Shown: positions 1-6,191, counted from the stretch's first letter. The stretch is 7,672 nt of DNA from an uncultured Bacilli bacterium (GCA_934215405.1 CAKPZU010000104.1:1-7672); one strand, 5' to 3'. The notes: a model not told the origin generated them from the sequence alone. Translations and numbers: made by a program.

Positions 1-749
1 CCTCTATAGTTATCCTTCCATGGCTTATTACGACCAAAGAAATGAATAATGTAGCAATTAGCATTCACCCAATTAGCATCAATTTTTTCATTTTTAACCT
101 TAAGATTATTTAATGTAATACTGCGATCTGATAAGTTATATTTTAACTGGTCAACTAGCTTGATTCTATCACCAAATAACCCTTGCAAAATATCTTGGTC
201 TGGAAGCGTCAAAACGTTTTTATTTTTATTGATATAATCATAAATCATTTGGCTACAATCAAATTTTCTTAATTCCTTTATATTGATTAATAAAACACCA
301 GTGTTCAAATATGGGGAATTCTTTGGCGCTCTATTTTTGCTTTCATTAAATTTTGTTAAAAATTTTCTAACATTAGTAGCGCCAATAAATAAAGAATTAT
401 CAAAATCTAAATTATATAAATCATCAAGCGGCTTTAAAACAACTAAGTCTGGATCTAAATATAAAATTTTTTCAACGGTAGATGGCAAAAAATTGGCTGC
501 AACTAATCGATAATAAATTACACTAGGATAGCGTTTACTAGTAGGAGCTAAATCTAATTTTGAATCTACATAATGAATTAAATGTAAGGAAACATTGCTG
601 TTTACTTTAATATTGCTAATATCATCATTACTTATATCATTAGCAAGAATGTATATATCAAGCATTTCTTTATTATTATTCATTAATGAATTAAGCATTG
701 TATCAAAAATGCTTAAATATTTTTTATTAATTGTTACTAAAATATTCAT
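1..749 (-). CDS. Glycosyltransferase family 8 protein (3' end cut by window edge)
   Basis: Translating the minus strand from the ATG at 749 gives 249 uninterrupted codons to the window edge, so the C-terminus is missing. The protein starts MNILVTINKKYLSIF and has the GT8 landmarks in order: a YYRL segment (79-82), the metal-binding DxD motif as YLDPDLVV (D99, D101), NTGVLLIN (149-156), LPDQDIL (182-188) and HFFGRNKPW (236-244). GT8 enzymes are retaining, metal-dependent transferases that move a sugar from a nucleotide sugar (usually UDP-glucose or UDP-galactose) to a cell-surface glycan or lipid acceptor. Donor and acceptor cannot be read here. No signal peptide is visible, so the catalytic domain should be cytoplasmic. 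The start is supported by GGTGAT (753-758 on the minus strand), complementary to the 16S tail, three bases before the ATG. The gene is divergent from rpmG. The family call is firm and the role is unknown. Confidence 0.9.
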   Translation of the reverse strand, partial: MNILVTINKKYLSIFDTMLNSLMNNNKEMLDIYILANDISNDDISNIKVNSNVSLHLIHYVDSKLDLAPTSKRYPSVIYYRLVAANFLPSTVEKILYLDPDLVVLKPLDDLYNLDFDNSLFIGATNVRKFLTKFNESKNRAPKNSPYLNTGVLLINIKELRKFDCSQMIYDYINKNKNVLTLPDQDILQGLFGDRIKLVDQLKYNLSDRSITLNNLKVKNEKIDANWVNANCYIIHFFGRNKPWKDNYR

Positions 750-764
750 ACCATCACCACAAAA

Positions 765-773
765 ATTTTAACA
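765..773 (-). promoter_or_regulatory. Possible extended -10 promoter for the glycosyltransferase gene
   Basis: Read on the minus strand, 773 to 765 is TGTTAAAAT, an extended -10 (TGn plus a 5/6 match to TATAAT). TTTAAA lies about 17 bases further upstream as a weak -35. The predicted transcript start would leave a 5' leader of only about ten bases containing the GGTGAT site. The surrounding DNA is so AT-rich that a chance match is quite possible. Confidence 0.35.
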
Positions 774-902
774 CATATAAAAAAATATTTAAATATTTTT
801 TAGAAATTTAGCAATAAAAATGATTAAAAAGGCAAAATCGGATTATTTTATGCAAAAAATATTGAAAGTTATTAAAAAAATATGGTAATTTTAATAAAAT
901 TA

Positions 903-911
903 TGTTATATT
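903..911 (+). promoter_or_regulatory. Candidate extended -10 promoter of rpmG
   Basis: TGTTATATT is an extended -10 (TGn followed by a 5/6 match to TATAAT) about 30 bases before the rpmG start. No good -35 sits at the usual distance, which extended -10 promoters tolerate. The implied leader of about 24 nt holds the strong site GGAGGTG at 929-935, six bases before the ATG. The rest of 774-902 shows only AT-rich sequence between divergent starts. Confidence 0.45.
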
Positions 912-941
912 TAATGAGCGAATGTTATGGAGGTGTAAAAA

Positions 942-1091
942 ATGAGAGATAGCTTTATTTTAAAATGCACTGTATGTGGTGAAGAAAACTATTTAGCAAA
1001 TAAGAACAAACGTTTACATCCAGATAGAGTAGAATACAACAAATACTGTCCAAGATGCAATAAAAAGACTGTTCATAAAGAGAAGAAATAA
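942..1091 (+). CDS. rpmG: 50S ribosomal protein L33 (zinc-ribbon form)
   Basis: This 49-residue basic protein starts MRDSFILKCTVCGEENY and ends TVHKEKK. It is a full-length match in size and pattern to bacterial L33, a small protein of the large ribosomal subunit near the E site. Both cysteine pairs are intact (C9-x2-C12 and C36-x2-C39), so this is the zinc-binding C+ type rather than the C- paralogue used under zinc limitation in some Bacilli. The NKNKRLHPDRVEYNKYCPRC stretch is the diagnostic core. The start is fixed by the strong GGAGGTG site at 929-935. The stop is followed after only three bases by the start of the MBL-fold gene, so the two should be co-transcribed and probably translationally coupled. 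Confidence 0.96.
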   Translation: MRDSFILKCTVCGEENYLANKNKRLHPDRVEYNKYCPRCNKKTVHKEKK

Positions 1092-1094
1092 TAA

Positions 1095-1724
1095 ATGAAA
1101 ATAGATAAGCTTACGCTTGGTAATTTTAAGACAAATTGTTATGTTATTTCTCATAATGGAATGGCTTTTGTTATCGACCCTGCAAGTGATGGAGAAACAA
1201 TTGAAGCATTTTTAAATAATAATAACTATGTTTTAAAGGCTATTTTTTTAACTCATGGACATCAAGATCATATAGTGGCTGTTGATTATTTATATAACGT
1301 TTATAAATGTCAAATTTGGGCTCATTATTTTGATTATGAATTAATTACTGCTTCAAATCCATCAAAACTAATTCAATTTCCTTCAATGAAGGGAATTAAA
1401 GTTATGTCTCCAGTTAAGTATTTCAAGGAAGACTTTTATAGCTTTGAATTTGATGATGTGATTATTGATGCAATATTAACACCTGGTCATACTGAAGGCT
1501 CAGTAACGTATGTATTAAGAAATTATTTAAGAATTTTTTCTGGCGATACTGTCTTTAAGGATTCTGTTGGTAGAACTGATTTTCCAACCTCAAATAGAGA
1601 AAAGCTTAATGAATCAATTAATCTTTATAAAACATTTAAGGATGAGTGTGTTATTCATCCAGGGCATGGGGAATCAACTACAATTAAAGATGAAAAAGCC
1701 AACAATCAATTTTTTAAGTATTAA
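1095..1724 (+). CDS. MBL-fold metallohydrolase, glyoxalase II-like (YqgX/GloB type)
   Basis: This 209-residue protein has the complete metallo-beta-lactamase-fold metal set: THGHQDH (H54, H56, D58, H59), H132 in TPGHTEGS, the bridging D151 in FSGDTVF, and H191 in HPGHGEST. The GRTDFP segment after D151 and the compact length are typical of the YqgX/GloB-like subgroup in Firmicutes. This subgroup is usually annotated as hydroxyacylglutathione hydrolase or an unspecified hydrolase. Glyoxalase II itself cleaves S-D-lactoylglutathione, but this protein lacks the long C-terminal substrate-binding domain of classical enzymes, so a thioester substrate is only a guess. It should be a soluble cytoplasmic enzyme. 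No separate strong ribosome site is visible. The rpmG stop, a second TAA and the ATG run together (TAATAAATG), implying coupling to L33 translation. An intrinsic terminator follows eight bases after the stop. Confidence 0.93.
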   Translation: MKIDKLTLGNFKTNCYVISHNGMAFVIDPASDGETIEAFLNNNNYVLKAIFLTHGHQDHIVAVDYLYNVYKCQIWAHYFDYELITASNPSKLIQFPSMKGIKVMSPVKYFKEDFYSFEFDDVIIDAILTPGHTEGSVTYVLRNYLRIFSGDTVFKDSVGRTDFPTSNREKLNESINLYKTFKDECVIHPGHGESTTIKDEKANNQFFKY

Positions 1725-1731
1725 TTAAATT

Positions 1732-1764
1732 AATCATCCAACAATAATATTGGGTGATTTTTTT
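1732..1764 (+). terminator. Intrinsic terminator of the rpmG-MBL unit
   Basis: The arms AATCATCCAA (1732-1741) and TTGGGTGATT (1750-1759) form a ten-pair stem with one G-U pair around an eight-base loop. T's run from 1758 to 1764. The 3' arm also contains GGGTGAT, which looks like the ribosome site of the next gene. Confidence 0.85.
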
Positions 1765-2152
1765 GTCTATTTTAAAAAATATTTATTATATATTAGTAGG
1801 TTTGGCATTTTTTTTGACATTATTATTTATAAATACGATACTTTATATAGCAAATATAAGTTTTATTGATTATTTTATTAATATTTTTAATAATAATTTC
1901 TTAAATATTGTATTTATGATAGCCCTATATTGTTTAATATTCTATCCATTATCACTATTGAATTACCTAAAAACATCGAGATCTTTTACTAATTTTTTTT
2001 CACTAATCATAGCCTTATTTTTAGGTTCTATTCATGGCTTTTTGATATTTAAGCTTAACAAGGTTATAGATATTGAATCCTATTTTGTATTAATCTCATG
2101 TGAAATATTTTTATCATTTTTTATAAATTATTCCTGTAAATATGAAAAATGA
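1763..2152 (+). CDS. Small hypothetical membrane protein, four predicted helices
   Basis: I do not recognise this family. The frame is open for about 130 codons and is extremely hydrophobic, with roughly four membrane segments: one near the start (YYILVGLAFFLTLLFINTILY), then FLNIVFMIALYCLIFYPLSLL, FFSLIIALFLGSIHGFLIF, and YFVLISCEIFLSFFIN. It ends in a short charged tail, CKYEK. There is no ATG near the beginning. I prefer the TTG at 1763 because GGTGAT (1753-1758) lies four bases before it, a site also used by tex. The alternative is GTG at 1754 with no good site, giving 132 residues. The start lies inside the terminator of the upstream unit, so expression would need read-through or an unseen promoter inside the MBL gene. 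No convincing terminator follows. The long hydrophobic frame argues for a real gene, but the start is uncertain. Confidence 0.65.
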   Translation: MSILKNIYYILVGLAFFLTLLFINTILYIANISFIDYFINIFNNNFLNIVFMIALYCLIFYPLSLLNYLKTSRSFTNFFSLIIALFLGSIHGFLIFKLNKVIDIESYFVLISCEIFLSFFINYSCKYEK

Positions 2153-2184
2153 TAGTTTTTAAGCTCTTTAGTATAACTAAAATC

Positions 2185-2213
2185 TTGATAAGTTAGCAGA
2201 ATTAATATATAAT
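2185..2213 (+). promoter_or_regulatory. Near-consensus sigma-A promoter of efp
   Basis: TTGATA (2185-2190) and a perfect TATAAT (2208-2213) are separated by exactly 17 bases. The predicted start near 2220 leaves a leader of about 29 nt that contains AAGGAG (2235-2240) eight bases before the ATG. A perfect six-base inverted repeat, TTTAGT-ATA-ACTAAA (2167-2181), lies directly upstream of the -35. It could be an operator but has no other support. This is the best promoter in the window and implies high constitutive expression. Confidence 0.85.
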
Positions 2214-2248
2214 ACTTAAGTAACTACAAAAGATAAGGAGATATAATT

Positions 2249-2809
2249 ATGGTAATTTCAAACGAATTAAAACCAGGAAACTATTTTTCATATGATGGAA
2301 ATATTTATGTAGTTTTAGATACATTACATAATAAAACTGCAATGGCAAAAATGGTTATTAAGCTAAAAACAAAGAATTTACGTACTGGTGCTATTACAAA
2401 TATAGCATTATCAGGTGGCGAAAAGGTAGAAGACATTAGAATTGATAAGGAACAAATGTCATTCTTATACGATGAGGGCGATGCAATCGTATTTATGAAC
2501 CAAGAAACATATGAACAAATTTCGATTCCTAAGAGCAAGCTTCAAGATGAAGTTAAATTTTTAGTTCCAGATCTATTAGTTGAAATCATTTCATATCAAG
2601 GTGAAGTATTAGATGTTAATTTACCAGCAAAGGTAGCACTTGAAATAACTCATACAGAGCCTGGAGTATCAGGTGATACACAAACACGTGCATTAAAGGA
2701 TGCAACTTGTGAAACTGGCTTATTAATTAAGGTTCCTCTATTCATCGAACAAGGTGAAAAGGTTTGGGTTAAAACTGAAGATGGAACTTATGATTCAAGA
2801 GCTAACTAA
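2249..2809 (+). CDS. efp: Translation elongation factor P with methionine at the loop-tip position
   Basis: This is a 186-residue full-length EF-P with three domains: an N-terminal KOW-like domain (about 1-64), a middle OB domain (about 65-128) and a C-terminal OB domain (about 129-185). The family stretches KNLRTGAI (42-49), THTEPGVSGDT and ETGLLIKVPLFIEQGE are clear. EF-P binds between the P and E sites and helps the ribosome form bonds at polyproline stalls. In E. coli (K34) and B. subtilis (K32) the loop tip KPGKG carries a modified lysine. Aligned without gaps on H27 and NLRTG, this protein reads K29-T-A-M32-A-K34, so methionine replaces that lysine and the PG pair is lost. From memory, mollicute EF-Ps have a similar NKTAM loop. 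The gene has its own promoter and terminator. The start is fixed by AAGGAG and the promoter. Confidence 0.97.
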   Translation: MVISNELKPGNYFSYDGNIYVVLDTLHNKTAMAKMVIKLKTKNLRTGAITNIALSGGEKVEDIRIDKEQMSFLYDEGDAIVFMNQETYEQISIPKSKLQDEVKFLVPDLLVEIISYQGEVLDVNLPAKVALEITHTEPGVSGDTQTRALKDATCETGLLIKVPLFIEQGEKVWVKTEDGTYDSRAN

Positions 2810-2827
2810 TTAAAATTTATTTTTATT

Positions 2828-2861
2828 AAATGAGGAAAATATATAAATCCTCATTTTTTTT
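2828..2861 (+). terminator. Intrinsic terminator of efp
   Basis: The arms AATGAGGA (2829-2836) and TCCTCATT (2848-2855) pair perfectly around an 11-base AT loop, with a further A-T pair at the base. Eight T's run from 2854 to 2861. It begins 19 bases after the efp stop. Confidence 0.9.
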
Positions 2862-2896
2862 GACCTAAATTTATCATAAAAATTTAACTAGTTCAA

Positions 2897-2902
2897 TATA
2901 AT
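2897..2902 (+). promoter_or_regulatory. Candidate -10 box of the spoIIIAH-like gene
   Basis: A perfect TATAAT lies 27 bases before the start codon, after the efp terminator, where a promoter is needed. No good -35 lies at 16-18 bases. The TTGACC at 2860-2865 is 31 bases away, which is too far. The ribosome site AAAGGTGG (2916-2923) lies six bases before the ATG. Confidence 0.5.
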
Positions 2903-2929
2903 GATATTGAATATTAAAGGTGGGTTATT

Positions 2930-3430
2930 ATGAAAAAGCAAGTGGTTTCATTTCTAGCATTATTTGGATTAGTATTTGTTTTATCAATTTATTATGTTTT
3001 ATTGCCAACAAATTTGTTTGTTAATAGTAATAAGGTTGGTGATGATGTTGTTAAGCAGGTAGGCTATACAATAGAAGAATCATCAAATCTTTATTTTACA
3101 AAGCTAAATACTAAGCTTGTTGAAAAAAGAGAAAGTGAAGTATTTAATCTTGAATCGATTGTTGCTTCACCTGATGTAGAAAACGAGAAAAAAGCCTCAG
3201 CATTAAACGAATTAGCGTGTGTTAATAAAATTATAGCTAATGAAGAAAAAATCGTCTCTATGATAAAGGAAAAGGGCTATTATAATGCATATTGCGAATA
3301 TCAAGATGATATGATTAAAATAATTGTTCAGGCGGATACCTTAACTAATGAACAAGCAGCCGAATTAATAAGCTTAGTTATGGATAATTCTATTAATGGA
3401 CTATTACCGGAAATTGAATATAAGAAATAG
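2930..3430 (+). CDS. SpoIIIAH-like protein (orphan, outside a spoIIIA operon)
   Basis: This 166-residue protein begins with a short basic start and one membrane anchor (about 5-25, MKKQVVSFLALFGLVFVLSI then YYV), closely resembling the start of B. subtilis SpoIIIAH (MLKKQTVWLLTMLSLVVVLSVYY from memory). Residues 55-165 match the ring-building domain, including the pattern KRESEVFNLESIVASPDV, a helix ending IKEKGYYNA, a strand MIKIIVQAD and the helix EQAAELISLVMDN. In spore formers SpoIIIAH sits in the mother-cell membrane, forms a ring and docks with forespore SpoIIQ. Here the linker between anchor and domain is short (about 30 residues), making the protein shorter than the roughly 218 residues of B. 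subtilis. None of spoIIIAA-AG is present. The gene follows efp, as the spoIIIA locus does in Bacillus. It has its own -10 box, ribosome site and terminator. Its function without partners is unknown. Two cysteines, C97 and C122, are present. Confidence 0.85.
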   Translation: MKKQVVSFLALFGLVFVLSIYYVLLPTNLFVNSNKVGDDVVKQVGYTIEESSNLYFTKLNTKLVEKRESEVFNLESIVASPDVENEKKASALNELACVNKIIANEEKIVSMIKEKGYYNAYCEYQDDMIKIIVQADTLTNEQAAELISLVMDNSINGLLPEIEYKK

Positions 3431-3455
3431 AAGAAGAGAAATCTTCTTTTTATTT
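3429..3455 (+). terminator. Intrinsic terminator of the spoIIIAH-like gene
   Basis: AAGAAGA (3431-3437) and TCTTCTT (3442-3448) pair perfectly around a GAAA tetraloop. One G-U and one A-U pair can extend the stem into the stop codon. Five T's (3447-3451), an A and three more T's follow. Confidence 0.75.
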
Positions 3456-3466
3456 GCTAAGTGTTG

Positions 3467-3486
3467 TATAATATCACTTGGGTGAT
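3467..3486 (+). promoter_or_regulatory. Candidate tex -10 box and ribosome binding site
   Basis: A perfect TATAAT (3467-3472) follows directly after the upstream terminator, without a good -35. A short predicted leader carries GGGTGAT (3480-3486), complementary to the 16S 3' end, six bases before the tex ATG at 3493. Confidence 0.55.
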
Positions 3487-3492
3487 TAAATT

Positions 3493-5667
3493 ATGGAAGA
3501 AAGTATTATTAAAGAGATAAGCTTAAATCTTAAAATAAGTGAAAAGCAAACACAAACTGTTTTAAAACTTTTAGAGGAAGGGAATACCATTCCTTTTATT
3601 GCAAGATATAGAAAAGAAGTTACAGGCGGACTTGAGGAAGTAACAATTAATGAAATAACAAAGGTCTACCAATATGAATGTGACTTAAAGGAAAGAAAAG
3701 ATGCTGTAATTCGTCTAATTGATGAAAAGGGAATGCTAACTGATGAGCTAAAAAAGCAAATTCTAGATGCAAAAAAATTAATTGAAGTTGAAGACCTATA
3801 TCGTCCTTTTAAAGAAAAAAAGAAAACAAAAGCTACAGAAGCTATTGCAATGGGGCTTGAGGGCTTAGCAAATTATATAATGGAGCAAAAGGAAGATAGC
3901 GATGTTAAGCAAGAGGCTACTAAATACTTAAATGATAAGGTAGAAACTGTAAATGACGCAGTTATGAATGCTTTATATATCATTGCTGAAAAAATTTCTG
4001 ATAATGCTGATGTTAGAAAATGGATTAGAAATTTTATTTTCACTACTGGAACTATTAATTCAAAAATTAAAAAGGGTGCTGAAAAGATAGATGAGAATAA
4101 GGTTTATGAAAACTATTATGATTATAAGGAAGCACTTAATACTATTAAATCTCATCGTTTATTAGCAATTAATCGTGGGGAAAATGAAAAAGTATTAACA
4201 ATAACATTTTCATATGATAAGGATGCTATATTAGAGCATATTGAAAAGGTATATGTTCATTGTAAAAATCCTCAAATTGTTGCTTTATATAAAATGGCTA
4301 TTAAGGATTCATTTACACGTTTAATTGCACCATCAGTAGAACGTGAAATTTACTCTAATATGTTTGAGGATGCATGTAATGTAGCTATTGCTATTTTTGG
4401 TAAAAACGCAAAGCAATTATTACTACAATCTCCAATTAAAAACAAAATGGTTTTAGGTGTTGACCCTGGTTATAGAACTGGATGTAAACTAGCAGTTGTA
4501 AATCAAACAGGGAAGTATATTGCTAAATTTAAAATGTTCCCACATAATTCTAAAAAAGAGTGGGATGAGGCAGCAGATTTAGTTTATAACGTTTGTAAAA
4601 AATACGATATAGATATTATAGCAATAGGTAATGGTACAGCTTCACGTGAAACTGAAAAACTTATTCTTGAAGTTTTACCACGACTAACTAAGAAAGTTCA
4701 ATATATAATTGTTTCAGAAGCTGGAGCTTCAGTCTATTCAGCAAGTGAGGAAGCAAGAAAGGAATTTCCTGATTTTCACGTTGAAGAAAGAAGTGCTGTT
4801 TCAATCGCAAGACGTATAATTGATCCACTTGCTGAACTTGTTAAAATCGATCCAAAATCAATTGGCGTTGGTCAATATCAACATGACGTTAATCAAAAGA
4901 AATTAGATGAGGAGTTAACGTTCGTTGTTACAAGTGCTGTTAATACTGTTGGAGTTGATTTAAATACAGCCTCAGGATCATTATTAAAATATATTTCAGG
5001 CTTAACACCTGCAGTTGCTAATAATATAGTAAAATATCGTGATGAAAATGGTAAATTTAATAATAGGGAAGAACTATTAAATGTTTCAAGATTAAATGAT
5101 AAGGTATATCAACAAGCTGCTGGCTTTTTAAGAGTAAAGGATGGAACAAATCCTTTAGATGCTACAGGAATTCACCCAGAAAGCTATGAAATTGCTAAAC
5201 ATTTAATGAAAGACTTAAATATTGATTATAAGGATTTAGGAACAAGTGAAGTTGAATTAAAACTTAAAAATATTGATTTAAATAAATATGTTAAAGAATT
5301 AAATACTGATACCTATACACGTGAGGATGTAATTAAGTACTTAAAAACTCCAGGTCTTGATCCACGTGATGATTTTGATGCTCCTTTATTAAAGAGTGAG
5401 CAGCTTCATTTTGAAGATTTAAAAGTAAATGATGAACTTGAAGGTACAGTAAGAAATATTATTGATTTTGGGGCCTTTGTAGATATTGGAATTTCTGATA
5501 AGGATGGACACAAGGTTGATGGCTTAATTCATATTTCAAAAATTACTACAAAATACATTAAGCATCCTCTTGATGTACTTCATATTGGCCAAGTTGTTAA
5601 AGTTTGGGTTTATTCAATTGATTTTGCTAAAAAGCGTATTCAATTAACTATGATTGAGCCAAAATAA
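3493..5667 (+). CDS. tex: Tex family S1 RNA-binding protein
   Basis: This 724-residue protein has the normal length for bacterial Tex and complete domain order. The N-terminal helical region includes TIPFIARYRKEVTGGLEE (32-49) and DLYRPFKEKKKTKATEA. A YqgF/RNase H-like domain starts at about 319 (VLGVDPGYRTG with D324; IGNGTASRETE at 378-388; VSEAGASVYSASE at 407-419). A conserved VGQYQHDV (459-466) leads into tandem helix-hairpin-helix motifs (about 490-560, ISGLTPAVANNIVKYR). A C-terminal S1 domain follows (about 645-722, GTVRNIIDFGAFVDIG). Tex is a cytoplasmic nucleic-acid-binding protein linked to transcription and RNA handling. It was named for toxin expression in Bordetella and is related to eukaryotic Spt6. 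Its precise biochemical role is not settled. The gene is monocistronic, with its own -10 box, ribosome site and downstream terminator. Codon use matches the neighbours, and nothing suggests damage. Confidence 0.97.
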   Translation: MEESIIKEISLNLKISEKQTQTVLKLLEEGNTIPFIARYRKEVTGGLEEVTINEITKVYQYECDLKERKDAVIRLIDEKGMLTDELKKQILDAKKLIEVEDLYRPFKEKKKTKATEAIAMGLEGLANYIMEQKEDSDVKQEATKYLNDKVETVNDAVMNALYIIAEKISDNADVRKWIRNFIFTTGTINSKIKKGAEKIDENKVYENYYDYKEALNTIKSHRLLAINRGENEKVLTITFSYDKDAILEHIEKVYVHCKNPQIVALYKMAIKDSFTRLIAPSVEREIYSNMFEDACNVAIAIFGKNAKQLLLQSPIKNKMVLGVDPGYRTGCKLAVVNQTGKYIAKFKMFPHNSKKEWDEAADLVYNVCKKYDIDIIAIGNGTASRETEKLILEVLPRLTKKVQYIIVSEAGASVYSASEEARKEFPDFHVEERSAVSIARRIIDPLAELVKIDPKSIGVGQYQHDVNQKKLDEELTFVVTSAVNTVGVDLNTASGSLLKYISGLTPAVANNIVKYRDENGKFNNREELLNVSRLNDKVYQQAAGFLRVKDGTNPLDATGIHPESYEIAKHLMKDLNIDYKDLGTSEVELKLKNIDLNKYVKELNTDTYTREDVIKYLKTPGLDPRDDFDAPLLKSEQLHFEDLKVNDELEGTVRNIIDFGAFVDIGISDKDGHKVDGLIHISKITTKYIKHPLDVLHIGQVVKVWVYSIDFAKKRIQLTMIEPK

Positions 5668-5680
5668 ATTAATATACATA

Positions 5681-5724
5681 GTATACATTATGTATATAAA
5701 AGGCAATATGTACATAATGTATAC
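5681..5724. repeat. 18-bp inverted repeat in the tex 3' region
   Basis: The arms GTATACATTATGTATATA (5681-5698) and TATGTACATAATGTATAC (5707-5724) pair along all 18 positions with one G-U pair, around the loop AAAGGCAA. No T-run follows, so it is not a standard terminator. Each arm is itself almost palindromic, so alternative foldings exist. It starts 13 bases after the tex stop and precedes the real terminator. It could protect the mRNA 3' end or bind a dimeric protein. Confidence 0.75.
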
Positions 5725-5749
5725 AAAGTACAAAATGTAAATAAAATGG

Positions 5750-5796
5750 AAAAATACAGGTTAAGGGTTAAAAAACTAATAATCTGTATTTTTTTT
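5750..5796 (+). terminator. Intrinsic terminator of tex
   Basis: AAAAATACAGGTTA (5750-5763) pairs with TAATCTGTATTTTT (5780-5793) over 14 positions including one G-U, around a 16-base loop. T's run from 5789 to 5796. It lies 82 bases after the tex stop. Confidence 0.85.
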
Positions 5797-6109
5797 ATTT
5801 ATATAATTGGGAAGCCAACGCTTGTTATATGTTTATTTTATAATGGAATGATTGCCTCGTTAAAGTATTGCTACTTAATTATCAAAATATATAAATACAG
5901 CTAATTATAAAAAAAGGTCAAATATCAATGTATTTAAGCTTCTTGAAAATAATAAATAGGGAAGTATAAATATATCAATAATTATTTAAAGTAGCAATTA
6001 ATGATTTTTACAAAAATGATTCTTGGGAAGTAAAATAATAATTAATTGTATCTGAATTTAATTTAATCAGATCGAATTCTTATAAATATAGAATGTAAAA
6101 AATTAGCTT

Positions 6110-6140
6110 TATAATACTTGATTGCGATAAAACGGCATCA
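6110..6140 (+). promoter_or_regulatory. Isolated TATAAT followed by a small GC-richer hairpin
   Basis: TATAAT at 6110-6115 has no clear -35. Just downstream, TGATTGC (6119-6125) can pair with GCATCA (6135-6140) with one bulged T and a nine-base loop. This is one of few GC-richer patches in the spacer. It might mark a short RNA, but no terminator follows and chance is a real alternative. Confidence 0.2.
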
Positions 6141-6169
6141 CAAAATAAATAATAGATTAATTTATGCAC

Positions 6170-6191
6170 TTAATTATAATTTAATTATAAT
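6170..6191. repeat. Tandem duplication of an 11-bp unit
   Basis: TTAATTATAAT occurs twice without a gap (6170-6180 and 6181-6191), and TTTAATCAT follows as a possible eroded third copy. Confidence 0.7.

Noticed and set aside
283..513. Plus-strand open frame of 76 codons
   Set aside because: It lies wholly inside the minus-strand glycosyltransferase gene, whose motifs are clear, and its own translation is lysine-rich and without recognisable features.
2305..2538. Minus-strand open frame of 77 codons
   Set aside because: It is antisense to the conserved efp coding sequence, with no ribosome site and no recognisable protein.
2860..2865. TTGACC as the -35 of the spoIIIAH-like gene
   Set aside because: The spacing to TATAAT at 2897 is 31 bases, far from 17, and it overlaps the T-run of the efp terminator.
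5848..6033. Very short frames in the spacer at 5848 (18 codons), 5928 (13 codons) and 6001 (10 codons)
   Set aside because: They are in differing frames, tiny, and within the range expected by chance. Only the one at 5928 has even a weak AAAGGT site. They may be eroded remnants but cannot be called genes.
6162..6170. TTATGCACT, one base from a DnaA box, next to AT-rich repeats, suggesting an origin
   Set aside because: It is a single imperfect box, with no dnaA, dnaN or other origin genes nearby. The AT-richness is general to the spacer.
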